A DNA stretch of 64,000 bases from Thiosocius sp963753845 (lineage in GTDB: Bacteria; Pseudomonadota; Gammaproteobacteria; Chromatiales; Chromatiaceae): positions 49,420 to 113,419 of the forward strand of contig CAVWEI010000020.1 in the NCBI GenBank assembly GCA_963753845.1, written 5' to 3'. Made by a program: the position numbers and the translations under genes. Shown here in pieces: positions 8,339 to 16,814 of the stretch (the first letter of the stretch is position 1; every line of letters begins with the position of its first letter). Below the pieces are notes generated by a model, which had not been told where the DNA came from, ran no database searches, and saw nothing but the letters and a program-made list of their open reading frames with translations.

Positions 8339-9658
8339 TCACCTGGGAAACAGAAAAACACGATCGACCGGCTTGTAGTTGCCCATGGCTCCCATGGCAT
8401 CCAGCATGCTGACCAGGAACGAGGTCCCGGATATCCGGCCCAAACCGCCGGCCATGCAGGAGGACTCCCCGAACGTCGTGACCCCGTCCCGGCGCCCATT
8501 GGGTGCCAACATCAGACTCGGCACGGGATCACCGCAGTGGCGACCCAGATTGCTGTCCGTGGAGTGATCGCCGGTAACACCGATGACCAGCCCATCACGC
8601 GGCAATCTCGAGAGCATCGCGTCAATGCGTTCGATACAGGCCTTTTTCCCCTGGGGGTCACGATCATGGGCGCTGATGTCCGTGCCCTTGATGTGCAGAT
8701 AGACCAGGTCCTGACGATCCAGTTCGGCCAGGGTGGCGGCCAGTTTCCCGTCCAGATCGGTGTGCGGCATGGCGCTGAAGCCCAGTTTCCTCACAGTACG
8801 AAACCCGAACAGGCGGCCCAGACCCTCCACGGTACGTTCGCCGGCAATCACCGATGCGCGCAGGCCAAGGTGTTCCACCAGATTGCGCAGCTTTTTTATC
8901 TCACCCGCGCCGCGGGTGAGAACGCCGTTGGCCGGCATCAGACCTTTGGCCTGGCGCTGGCGATTCAAGGGGTGCGCTGACAATCTCTCATGCGCCTCTT
9001 GAACAAACCGGTTGACCGCCTGTGCCGCTCGCAAGGCACCGCCGTCACCCGGGTCGCGCGCCTGCGACGGCAGCAGGCCAAGCGCCATGCGCCCGTCACC
9101 GGGATCGGTGTCCGTAATCGCGGCCGACAGGCCCGGGCCACGCAGGCGCATGACCGCCCGGTGCTGGGTCGCGGGGTACAGATCACCGAGGATCCCCTCG
9201 CCGAGATCCAGGTCCCGGAGCCCGGCCGTCAGTTCGGCCGTGCCCTCCGCGATGCGGCCGGCGCGCCGGTCCTCGATCCTGAAGGCGTCCCCTTCATGGA
9301 CCAGGGTCGCGAAGTTACACCGCAGGACCACCTCACCCGGCTGCAGATCGAGTCCCACACCGGCGGCCTCGACCGGCCCCCGTGCCAGTCGCAGGGCATC
9401 GGCGGGTGCCAGACCCATCAGAACGCCAGTGCCCGTATGGGTACCGACGGGCACGCCCGGCAGAATGGGGTCGACCAGGCCGGTGATGCCATCCCGTGCC
9501 ATCCGGTCAAGATTTGGGGTCACGGCCGCCTCCAGGGGCGTCAGCCCCTGCAGTTCGGGACAGCCGTGGTCACCCACGCCGTCGACAACGATCATCAACC
9601 CCTTGCAACGCAACATCAGCGCCCCCCACGACACCGGTTTCGATCCCACCAGCTTCAA
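8339..9658 (-). CDS. Archaeal-type (ApgM-like) cofactor-independent phosphoglycerate mutase family protein
   Basis: A 439-residue member of the alkaline phosphatase superfamily, close to archaeal phosphoglycerate mutase. Metal-binding motifs are present: VVDGVGD near the N-terminus, HIKGTDISAHDRDPQGK, and GVTGDHSTD followed by HCGDPVPS. The diagnostic RGPVEAAGVG..L..GEV..RCNFATL block is also there. In place of the usual SDTAH nucleophile loop it reads GTHTGTG (about 72-78), so a Thr may be the nucleophile. The start is a TTG overlapping the upstream stop by four bases; an ATG 14 codons further in is an alternative. It is coupled to a 2-phosphoglycerate kinase-like gene. Confidence 0.8.
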   Translation of the reverse strand: MKLVGSKPVSWGALMLRCKGLMIVVDGVGDHGCPELQGLTPLEAAVTPNLDRMARDGITGLVDPILPGVPVGTHTGTGVLMGLAPADALRLARGPVEAAGVGLDLQPGEVVLRCNFATLVHEGDAFRIEDRRAGRIAEGTAELTAGLRDLDLGEGILGDLYPATQHRAVMRLRGPGLSAAITDTDPGDGRMALGLLPSQARDPGDGGALRAAQAVNRFVQEAHERLSAHPLNRQRQAKGLMPANGVLTRGAGEIKKLRNLVEHLGLRASVIAGERTVEGLGRLFGFRTVRKLGFSAMPHTDLDGKLAATLAELDRQDLVYLHIKGTDISAHDRDPQGKKACIERIDAMLSRLPRDGLVIGVTGDHSTDSNLGRHCGDPVPSLMLAPNGRRDGVTTFGESSCMAGGLGRISGTSFLVSMLDAMGAMGNYKPVDRVFLFPR

Positions 9659-10845
9659 TTGCCGGCGGGAAAGACCCGTTTCAGCGTCGGTTTCAGTTGA
9701 GCCGACAGGGTGTCGGCGATGATTCGCAGGATCTCGTTGACCGTGGAATCCTTGTCTTCGTTGACCACGATCGAGATCTGCTCTTTGTCGGCTTCTGACA
9801 GCAGATAGGACTGCAACTGCCAGATCGCATCGAAATTATTCAGGTAGCGTTCCGCCCGCCTGTGCGGCACCAGGCCGCCGCGCCCCCGGATCCGTTTATG
9901 CAACAGATCCTGCTTGATCACTGCCAGCATGACCGGCACCACGATGACATCGTCACCATGCAGGCGCTTCATGACGGTTGCATCCATGTGTACGCCTTCC
10001 AGCACCAGTGACACCCGCTCGCGCACCGCACGCTGCACCACGGCCTCACAGGCGACATTCAGCAGATCGGCCTGGCTGCGGAAGCCGCGCGCAATCAGGT
10101 CTTCCCTGTCATTTTCAGATCCCGCACTGTCCGGCAGCACCCGCCAGGCATCAAACGAAGAGCGATGCAGCACTGGCAGCAATGCCTCGGGTATCAGCAC
10201 GCGCATTACCTCGCGCAACATGTCGGTTGACTGCGTTCGAAAGATATCGAGGCGACTGGCCAGGGCCGTTGCGATGGTGCTCTTGCCGCACCCGGGGGAG
10301 CCGCCGATCAGTATCAGCAGCGGCGTGCCCTTCTGATCAAGTTCGCGACATGCCAGATAGCGCTGTGCCGCCTTCTTGTCGACCTCTCTCGACAGAATCC
10401 GGTAGGTAAGCCTGCCGAGATAGGCCGAGCTGATCTCTTTGCGCTTGCGAGCCACCAGGTGCCGATGAAGCATGCGGCTGAGAGTTCGTGCATGGTCCTC
10501 GGTCACACCGCAGGCCTGCATGGATTTACCGTGAATATCGCTGGAAAACGGCGTGCATTGGCCCTGACTACCGCAGATCATGACCTGGTCGATCGACGCA
10601 ACCAGGGAGTCGTAGCGACTGGCAAGGAAGCCACCGTGGAGTTCGCGCAAACGTTCGGACACGCGCTTGCGCAGTTCCCCGGTCAGGATCCGGGCCTCCC
10701 CGCTCAAGGAATCCCTGACATCCGAGGCCAGGTCGTAGGCCTCGTCAAAATCCAGTCCTATATCCTGCAGCGAGCTGGTCAGTATTCCTCTGAGAAAAGG
10801 CACCTTGGTGCCTTCTTCGGAATTGATGACGAGTAGTTTTGCCAT
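9655..10845 (-). CDS. 2-phosphoglycerate kinase-like protein with ATP-cone domain
   Basis: A 396-residue protein. Residues 1-90 resemble an ATP-cone nucleotide-sensing domain (KLLVINSEEGTKVPFLRGIL). A P-loop kinase domain starts near residue 175 with GGSPGCGKST (181-190), followed by DMLREVMR and an EGVHMD motif. The arrangement matches archaeal 2-phosphoglycerate kinases, which make 2,3-bisphosphoglycerate from 2-phosphoglycerate and ATP. It overlaps the phosphoglycerate mutase-like gene, so the two probably work on the same metabolite. Its role in bacteria is not established, so the substrate is inferred. Confidence 0.75.
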   Translation of the reverse strand: MAKLLVINSEEGTKVPFLRGILTSSLQDIGLDFDEAYDLASDVRDSLSGEARILTGELRKRVSERLRELHGGFLASRYDSLVASIDQVMICGSQGQCTPFSSDIHGKSMQACGVTEDHARTLSRMLHRHLVARKRKEISSAYLGRLTYRILSREVDKKAAQRYLACRELDQKGTPLLILIGGSPGCGKSTIATALASRLDIFRTQSTDMLREVMRVLIPEALLPVLHRSSFDAWRVLPDSAGSENDREDLIARGFRSQADLLNVACEAVVQRAVRERVSLVLEGVHMDATVMKRLHGDDVIVVPVMLAVIKQDLLHKRIRGRGGLVPHRRAERYLNNFDAIWQLQSYLLSEADKEQISIVVNEDKDSTVNEILRIIADTLSAQLKPTLKRVFPAGN

Positions 10846-11035
10846 GGTTTCGCAAGCTTACCCCCATCCAGCCCGGGCCCGCCAATCCACCCTTCAGGCC
10901 GGGGAACGGGCCTGTCTTTGCTCGGCGCTGATTTTTCAAGGATAGGGCCGCGACAACAGATGAACGTCCTCCCAGGGCTGAGATACACTGCCGCGTGAAA
11001 TTCTTTACTATGCATTTGGTCAACAGGAATACTCG

Positions 11036-11500
11036 ATGAACTACTGGCTGATGAAGTCTGAGCCGGACGTCTTCGGCATCGATCACCTCAAGGCGATGCC
11101 GAAGAAAACCGAACACTGGGACGGCGTGCGCAACTACCAGGCGCGCAACATGATGCGCGACCAGATGAAAAAGGGCGACCAGGTCTTCTTCTACCATTCG
11201 AACTGCGACGAGCCGGGAATCGTCGGCATCATGGAGGTGGTCAGGGAGGGCTACCCCGACCACACCGCGTTCGACCCGGACGCCAAGTACTACGACCCCA
11301 AGAGCGACCCCGACAATCCGCGCTGGTACATGGTCGATGTCAAATACAAGCGTCACCTCAAACGCAACATCGCGCTGCGCGAACTCAAGGCAATGGACGA
11401 TCCACGCCTCGAAGACCTGCCGCTGCTGCGTAAGGGCAACCGGCTGTCGATCATGCCGCTGAGCAAGGCGCACTGGGACCTCCTGCTTGGCCTGGAATAG
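11036..11500 (+). CDS. EVE domain-containing protein
   Basis: A 154-residue single-domain protein. It begins MNYWLMKSEPDVF and contains HWDGVRNYQARNMM, the classic EVE/thymocyte nuclear protein 1 signature (PUA-like fold). EVE domains bind modified bases in RNA or DNA. They occur both as stand-alone housekeeping proteins and in restriction or defence contexts. Here the neighbours are metabolic, so no defence role is implied. A ribosome-binding site (AGGA) precedes ATG 11036. A rhodanese gene follows after nine bases. Confidence 0.9.
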   Translation: MNYWLMKSEPDVFGIDHLKAMPKKTEHWDGVRNYQARNMMRDQMKKGDQVFFYHSNCDEPGIVGIMEVVREGYPDHTAFDPDAKYYDPKSDPDNPRWYMVDVKYKRHLKRNIALRELKAMDDPRLEDLPLLRKGNRLSIMPLSKAHWDLLLGLE

Positions 11501-11509
11501 GGTGCGGCG

Positions 11510-12376
11510 ATGAGCCCGATGATGTTCGACACCCTGGTGAGCAGCGAACAACTCGCCACGCGGCTGGGTGACCCGCACTGGCGCATCTTCGACTGCCGTT
11601 TCGATCTCGCGGCGCCGCAGCGCGGCGAGCAGGCGCACGCCGAATCACATCTGCCCGGGGCCTTCTACGCTCACCTCGATCACGATCTCTCGAGCCCGAT
11701 CACCCCGCGCACTGGCAGGCACCCACTGCCGGAGCCGGCGGACCTGTGCGGCTGGCTCGGCAATCATGGCGTCCGGGCCGACACGCAGGTGGCGGTGTAC
11801 GACGACAGCGGCGGGACCATGGCGGTGCGCCTCTGGTGGCTGCTGCGCTGGCTTGGACACGAGCGGGTGGCGGTCCTGGACGGCGGCTGGCCTTCCTGGA
11901 TCAAGGCCGGGCTGCCGCTGGAGAACTCATCACCTCAAACGGTCGAGGCAGTGGCGTTCCAGGGCTCACCGGACCCCCGACATCTGGTGAGCACGGCGAT
12001 GCTCGAGCGGCAGTTGAGCGAGGGTGGCGACGGGGTATTGGTGATGGATGCACGGACAAGCGAGCGTTTTCGCGGCGATGCCGAGCCCATAGACCCGGTC
12101 GCCGGGCACATACCGGGCGCGATCAACCTGCCGCTGCAGCAGAATCTCAACAGCGACGGCAGCTTCAAGTCGGCCGCACAGTTGCGCAAGATCTACACCG
12201 GGGCCTTGGGTAAGCGGGCACCGGTCGAGGTGGCGGCGATGTGCGGCTCGGGCGTCACCGCCTGCCACAATCTGCTGGCGATGGAGCTGGCCGGTCTTCG
12301 TGGCGGGCGACTATACGCGGGATCCTGGAGCGAATGGATCCGCGCCCCTGGGCGACCGGTGGCCACAGGGGACTGA
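11510..12376 (+). CDS. Sulfurtransferase with two rhodanese domains (thiosulfate/3-mercaptopyruvate type)
   Basis: A 288-residue tandem rhodanese. The N-terminal domain (about 10-140) is structural (WRIFDCRFDL, GHERVAVLDGGWPSW). The C-terminal domain (about 160-285) carries the catalytic loop CGSGVTA with Cys245. CGSGVTAC occurs in mercaptopyruvate sulfurtransferases such as SseA, whereas classic rhodaneses have CRxGxxR, so 3-mercaptopyruvate is the more likely donor. It follows the EVE gene closely and is probably co-transcribed with it. Confidence 0.88.
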   Translation: MSPMMFDTLVSSEQLATRLGDPHWRIFDCRFDLAAPQRGEQAHAESHLPGAFYAHLDHDLSSPITPRTGRHPLPEPADLCGWLGNHGVRADTQVAVYDDSGGTMAVRLWWLLRWLGHERVAVLDGGWPSWIKAGLPLENSSPQTVEAVAFQGSPDPRHLVSTAMLERQLSEGGDGVLVMDARTSERFRGDAEPIDPVAGHIPGAINLPLQQNLNSDGSFKSAAQLRKIYTGALGKRAPVEVAAMCGSGVTACHNLLAMELAGLRGGRLYAGSWSEWIRAPGRPVATGD

Positions 12377-12464
12377 GCAAAGAGGCGCTGCAGGCTCCCA
12401 ATCGGACTGGACCTCCGCCCGGGTATCCCATCCTTCCCTTTCCGATCTTTCTGTTCAGGTGCGC

Positions 12465-12818
12465 TCAGTCTATGTACTGGGCACCCTGCAGGAGTGATTC
12501 GTCGAACAACTCCGGCAGGCGGTCGAGAAGGTCGAAGGCCTGTTCCCTGGGCAGGGTCAGGCGCAGACACCCGGTGGCCTCCGGGTAGACCAGTTCCAGC
12601 GTGATATCTACCGGTTCTTCACTGACATAGCATTGCAGGATGACGTCGTTGCGATCGACCACGCCGAGGAAGTTGTCCGCAGCGACCAGCAAACGGTCGG
12701 CCAGGGGCACTATCCTGCTGGCCTGCAGTGACTCCGGCTGGGTCGAGGCGATGGTCACGCCGTTCGTATAATCGCGGTAGAAGACCTGCAGCACCCGGTG
12801 TGCCCGTGCCCCGCTCAT
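12465..12818 (-). CDS. Conserved-looking hypothetical protein
   Basis: A 117-residue soluble protein with no signal peptide or membrane segment. Its start overlaps the cysS stop by four bases, so it is translated with cysS. The composition is ordinary and largely beta-like (HRVLQVFYRDYTNGVTIAST, LVAADNFLGVVDRNDVILQCYV). I do not recognise a family. The normal coding character and operon position support it as a real gene. Confidence 0.6.
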   Translation of the reverse strand: MSGARAHRVLQVFYRDYTNGVTIASTQPESLQASRIVPLADRLLVAADNFLGVVDRNDVILQCYVSEEPVDITLELVYPEATGCLRLTLPREQAFDLLDRLPELFDESLLQGAQYID

Positions 12819-14257
12819 GCCCGGCGCCAGCTGGTGCCGGCTGGAGAATCCTCCAGGATGATGCCCTGATCTTTGAGATCACCTCGAATTCTGTCAGCTT
12901 CCGACCAATTTTTCGCCGCCTTCGCCGCGGCACGTGATTCAATGAGGGCGTCAATCTGAGCGTCCGTCAATCCAACACGACCAACAATCTTTACTGTGTC
13001 CGCACCGGTTTCGGTCGCCGACAAAGCACCTGACGCTGCCTGAACCCCGCCTTTCAGATATACCTCCGGATCGTCCTGGAGGATGCCGAGAAGGCCACCG
13101 AGACGACGCAGCAGGGCCCCCAGCGCCGCCGCATGCGCGAGATCTTCGCCACGCACCCGATTGATCTCGCGGACCAGCTCGAACATCGCGGCCAGCGCCT
13201 CGGGGGTGTTGAAATCGTCCTCCATCGCCGCGTGGAAGCTGGCCTCCAGCTGCTCACCCCCGGCGGGCTCGACATCCGGCAGGCCGCGCAGCGCGGTGTA
13301 GAAACGGGTCAATGCAGCACGTGCATTGTCCAGCTGCTCGTCGCCGTAGTTCAGGGGGCTGCGATACTGGCTGGTGAGGATGAAATAACGCACCTCTTCA
13401 GCGCGGTAACGCGCCAGAATCTCACGCACCGTGAAGAAATTGCCCAGCGACTTGGACATCTTTTCATCGTTGATGCGCACGAAGCCATTGTGCATCCAGT
13501 AGCGGACGAAGGGATGACCGGTGGCACCTTCCGACTGGGCGATCTCGTTTTCGTGATGAGGGAAAGTCAGGTCGGCCCCGCCACCGTGGATGTCGAAGGT
13601 GTCACCCAGCGCCTTGGTCGACATCGCGGAACATTCGATGTGCCAGCCGGGGCGACCGTCACCCCAGGGCGACGCCCATGCCGGCTCGCCCGGTTTGGCG
13701 GCCTTCCACAGGGCGAAATCCAGCGGGTCGCGCTTGCTGTCGCCCGGTTCGACGCGCGCGCCGGCCTGCAGGTCCTCGATCGACTTGCCTGACAGCCTGC
13801 CGTAATCCGGGAAACTCCGCACGTCGTAATAGACGTCGCCGTTTCCCGCCTCGTAGGCATGCCCACGTGCGATCAGCCGGGTGATCATGTCGATGATCTC
13901 GGGGAGATGCTCGGTCGCCCTGGGCTCCTGATCGGGCGGCAGGATATCCAGCGCCTGTGCATCCTCGTGCATGGCCTGGATGAACCGTGCGGTCAGCGCC
14001 TGGAAGGGTTCAGCGCGCTCATTGGCACGATTGATGATCTTGTCATCGATATCGGTGATGTTGCGGACATAGTTGACCTCGTAACCCATCCAGCGCAGGT
14101 ATCGCGAGACCACGTCGAATACCACCAGCACGCGTGCATGCCCGAGGTGACACAGGTCGTAGACGGTCATGCCGCAGACATACATATTGACGCGACCCGG
14201 CTTCAGCGGGGTGAAGATTTCTTTCTTGCGGTTAAGGTCGTTGTAGAGACTCAGCAT
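12815..14257 (-). CDS. cysS: Cysteinyl-tRNA synthetase
   Basis: A 480-residue class I synthetase that charges tRNA-Cys. The start at 14257 gives MLSLYNDLNRKKEIF, the usual N-terminus; the frame stays open much further upstream but that part is shadow. Features seen are the zinc ligand Cys28 (VCGMTVYD), a HIGH variant (HLGHAR), the zinc-site segment ending in FPHHENEIAQSE, and KMSKSLGNF. The length is slightly above that of E. coli (461). It diverges from the cyclophilin pair. Confidence 0.96.
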   Translation of the reverse strand: MLSLYNDLNRKKEIFTPLKPGRVNMYVCGMTVYDLCHLGHARVLVVFDVVSRYLRWMGYEVNYVRNITDIDDKIINRANERAEPFQALTARFIQAMHEDAQALDILPPDQEPRATEHLPEIIDMITRLIARGHAYEAGNGDVYYDVRSFPDYGRLSGKSIEDLQAGARVEPGDSKRDPLDFALWKAAKPGEPAWASPWGDGRPGWHIECSAMSTKALGDTFDIHGGGADLTFPHHENEIAQSEGATGHPFVRYWMHNGFVRINDEKMSKSLGNFFTVREILARYRAEEVRYFILTSQYRSPLNYGDEQLDNARAALTRFYTALRGLPDVEPAGGEQLEASFHAAMEDDFNTPEALAAMFELVREINRVRGEDLAHAAALGALLRRLGGLLGILQDDPEVYLKGGVQAASGALSATETGADTVKIVGRVGLTDAQIDALIESRAAAKAAKNWSEADRIRGDLKDQGIILEDSPAGTSWRRA

Positions 14258-14431
14258 GGCACTTCGGGGACGGAGTTGAGGTTGTTGCGTGACCAGGGGA
14301 TGCATACTAACCGAATCGTTATGAATATCGGCGTCTTGATGCGTCTTTTGGCGCGAGAACTGAACAGCGGGCTTTTTCCGTGCAGCCCGCCCGGATAAAC
14401 TAGCCGCCCCTTTCGAACACCGGATTCCCAG

Positions 14432-14995
14432 ATGAAATTCAAATCCTTGCTGCTGATCGCCGCAATCTGTCTCTTTTCTTCCGTCCATGCCTTTGCAGAG
14501 CCACAGCAGGTTCTGATGAAGACGAGCATGGGTGACATCACCCTCGCACTCGATCCCGACAAGGCACCCAAGACGGTCGCGAACTTTCTGCGCTATGTCG
14601 ACGAAAAGTTCTACGACGGCACCGTATTTCACCGGGTCATCTCCGGTTTCATGATCCAGGGCGGCGGCATGCAGCCCGACCTCCAGAAAAAGCCTACCCG
14701 GGAGCCGGTCGAGAACGAGGCGAAAAACGGCCTCAAGAACACCCGCGGCAGCATCGCCATGGCCCGCACGAATGATCCGCACTCGGCTACCGCACAGTTC
14801 TTCATCAATCTGAAAAACAACGATTTCCTCGACTACCCGGGGCAGGATGGATGGGGTTACACGGTGTTCGGCGAGGTGACCCAGGGCATGGATGTTGTCG
14901 ACGCGATCGCAGCAGTCGGCACCGGCACTCAGGCAGGCCACCGCGATGTCCCGCGCGAGACCGTCCTGATCGAATCGGTCACCCGAATCCAGTAG
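14432..14995 (+). CDS. Peptidyl-prolyl cis-trans isomerase, cyclophilin type, exported
   Basis: A 187-residue protein with a signal peptide (MKFKSLLLIAAICLFSSVHA, cut probably after AFA), so it acts in the periplasm, like PpiA. The cyclophilin core is recognisable from GTVFHRVISGFMIQGGG, SIAMARTNDPHSATAQFFIN and GWGYTVFGEVTQGMDVVD, which include the catalytic Arg and the Gln/Phe of the active site. A cytoplasmic paralogue follows 67 bp downstream, suggesting local duplication. Confidence 0.93.
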   Translation: MKFKSLLLIAAICLFSSVHAFAEPQQVLMKTSMGDITLALDPDKAPKTVANFLRYVDEKFYDGTVFHRVISGFMIQGGGMQPDLQKKPTREPVENEAKNGLKNTRGSIAMARTNDPHSATAQFFINLKNNDFLDYPGQDGWGYTVFGEVTQGMDVVDAIAAVGTGTQAGHRDVPRETVLIESVTRIQ

Positions 14996-15062
14996 GGAGT
15001 GGCGGCCACTGTCCGGCCCCCAAAACCCGAACCCCCATACCTGCACAACCAGGAGCACGCAC

Positions 15063-15551
15063 ATGATTACCCTGAAGACCAATATGGGCGACATCGTCAT
15101 CGAACTCGATCACGAGAAGGCCCCCAAGAGCTGCGAGAACTTCGAGCAGTACGTCCGCGAGGGCCACTACGATGGCACCATCTTTCATCGCGTGATAAGC
15201 AACTTCATGATCCAGGGCGGCGGATTTCTCCCGGACATGATGCAGAAAGCGACGCGTGACCCGATCGAGAACGAGGCCGGCAACGGGCTGGGCAATGTCG
15301 CCGGCAGCATCGCCATGGCGCGCACCTCGGCACCGCATTCGGCAACAGCCCAGTTTTTCATCAACGTCAAGGACAACGGGTTTCTCGATCACCCCGGCCA
15401 GGATGGATGGGGTTACTGCGTGTTCGGCAAGGTCGCCTCGGGTATGGACGTGGTCGAAAAGATGAAGACGGCCGATACCACCACTCGTGCCGGCCATTCA
15501 GACGTACCGGTCGAACCCATCGTCATCGAAAAGGCCGAGATCTCGGAGTAG
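15063..15551 (+). CDS. ppiB: Peptidyl-prolyl cis-trans isomerase B, cytoplasmic cyclophilin
   Basis: A 162-residue cyclophilin without a signal peptide, the normal PpiB length. Active-site segments are present (GTIFHRVISNFMIQGGG, MARTSAPHSATAQFFINV, GWGYCVFGKVASGMDVVE). It catalyses proline isomerisation during protein folding in the cytoplasm. It is highly similar to the exported copy immediately upstream. Confidence 0.94.
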   Translation: MITLKTNMGDIVIELDHEKAPKSCENFEQYVREGHYDGTIFHRVISNFMIQGGGFLPDMMQKATRDPIENEAGNGLGNVAGSIAMARTSAPHSATAQFFINVKDNGFLDHPGQDGWGYCVFGKVASGMDVVEKMKTADTTTRAGHSDVPVEPIVIEKAEISE

Positions 15552-15595
15552 CCGAGGCTCGCACGCGGTCGGTCGGCCCCGGCGGCGGCCGACCG

Positions 15596-16465
15596 CTAAA
15601 TCACAAAATACAGTACCGCGGGCAGGACCAGCAGGCTCGCCATATTGCCCAGCAGCACGATTGCCGCCACCTTGCGCGGCTCGATGCCGTAACGCTCAGC
15701 CAGCATGAAATTCAATACGGCCGGTGGCAGCGCGGCGAATGCGAACAACTGCGCCAGCTGTATCTGCGGCAGGGGTATGATCGCCCCGGCCAGCCAGGCC
15801 ATCAGCAGCCCGGTGAGCGGGCACAGGATGGCGCCGGCCATACCGATGCGCCAGTCTGAAAGGTCCACGCCGGTCATGCGCACACCCAGGGCGAACAGCA
15901 TCAGGGGGATCGCGACCTCGCCCAGCAGATTGATCGCCTCGTGCAACGGCCCGGGGACGCGCACCTGCCACACCGCGACCACCAGCCCTGCCAGGGTCGC
16001 GGCCAGCATCGGCATGCGGATCAGCTTCAGGGGGTTGACGTGGCCGGTCAGCATGGCGTTGCCGACAGTGAAATGCAGGGTGTTCTCGACCAGAAACAGG
16101 ATCATGGCAGCCGGCAGGGCCGCCTCACCGAAGGCGAACAGCGCCAGGGGCAGGCCCATGTTGCCGGAATTGTTGAACATCATCGGCGGCAGAAACACCT
16201 TGCTGCCGTAGCCGAACAGGCGCGCGAACGGCCAGGCGATCAGACCCGAGCCCAGGACCACCAACATGGCGGCCAGCGCCAGATCGGCGTAGCGTGCCAG
16301 CTCGAAGCCCTCGCCCGACAGCACCGAGAAGATCAGTGCCGGGGTGAATATCTCGAGGTTCAGCCGATTGGCCGAGGCCATGTCCGGCCCGAACCGGCGC
16401 GCATAGAAATAGCCGAGCAGGACGATCGCGAAGATCGGGAAGACAATTTGGAAGACCTGAAACAT
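15596..16465 (-). CDS. AEC family transporter (auxin efflux carrier-like permease)
   Basis: A 289-residue, very hydrophobic inner-membrane protein with about ten helices. It begins MFQVFQIVFPIFAIVLLGYF and contains MMFNNSGNMGLPLALFAFG, the signature half-site of the AEC/BASS-like fold. Family members export or import small carboxylates such as malate. The substrate cannot be read from sequence. It converges with ppiB. Confidence 0.88.
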   Translation of the reverse strand: MFQVFQIVFPIFAIVLLGYFYARRFGPDMASANRLNLEIFTPALIFSVLSGEGFELARYADLALAAMLVVLGSGLIAWPFARLFGYGSKVFLPPMMFNNSGNMGLPLALFAFGEAALPAAMILFLVENTLHFTVGNAMLTGHVNPLKLIRMPMLAATLAGLVVAVWQVRVPGPLHEAINLLGEVAIPLMLFALGVRMTGVDLSDWRIGMAGAILCPLTGLLMAWLAGAIIPLPQIQLAQLFAFAALPPAVLNFMLAERYGIEPRKVAAIVLLGNMASLLVLPAVLYFVI

Positions 16466-16549
16466 GGGCCGGCCGGTGGCGGGACAATGGACGCAGCATA
16501 AGAGCCCGGCATCGACTTGGACAACCGGAAATCCCCCGGCACCTGCTAA

Positions 16550-16792
16550 CCTGCAAATTGCATGAAGGCGGACACGAATATTGAGGTTCGTGGTGTCGCC
16601 AGGGGATATCGGTTAGCTTTGGCCTTTGTTTTCAACGTTGCAGCTTGTCCTGTTCGGGCTCAGGCCGCACTGGACTTCGCATTTGCACCGATCCCTCTCA
16701 AACCATAGCTGCGGCTATGCTTTTTCGACCGATCAGCTCAACTGCTTTGCCCATCACGCCCTGATTCCCGAACCCTTCATGCAATTTGCAGG
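16550..16792. repeat. 243-bp element bounded by perfect 19-bp inverted repeats (MITE-like)
   Basis: The left end CCTGCAAATTGCATGAAGG (16550-16568) is the exact reverse complement of the right end CCTTCATGCAATTTGCAGG (16774-16792). No convincing open frame lies between them. The interior has a perfect short hairpin (CATAGC-TGCG-GCTATG, about 16706-16721). No clear target duplication is seen at the edges. It fills most of the 349-bp gap between the AEC transporter and lpxH and ends 22 bp before the lpxH ATG, so lpxH transcripts may carry part of it. Confidence 0.7.
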
Positions 16793-16814
16793 CTGATGGT
16801 TACAATCCCCGCCC

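Noticed and set aside
11036..11500. EVE protein as part of a defence island
   Set aside because: EVE domains occur in defence loci, but the neighbours here are metabolic and no restriction or McrBC-like gene is near.
10745..11638. Minus-strand frame of 297 codons across the EVE gene
   Set aside because: It overlaps the recognised EVE and rhodanese genes in antisense and has no recognisable domain.
14258..15100. N-terminal extension of the cysS frame by 281 codons
   Set aside because: The extension is antisense to the exported cyclophilin gene. CysS starts normally at 14257 with MLSLYNDL.
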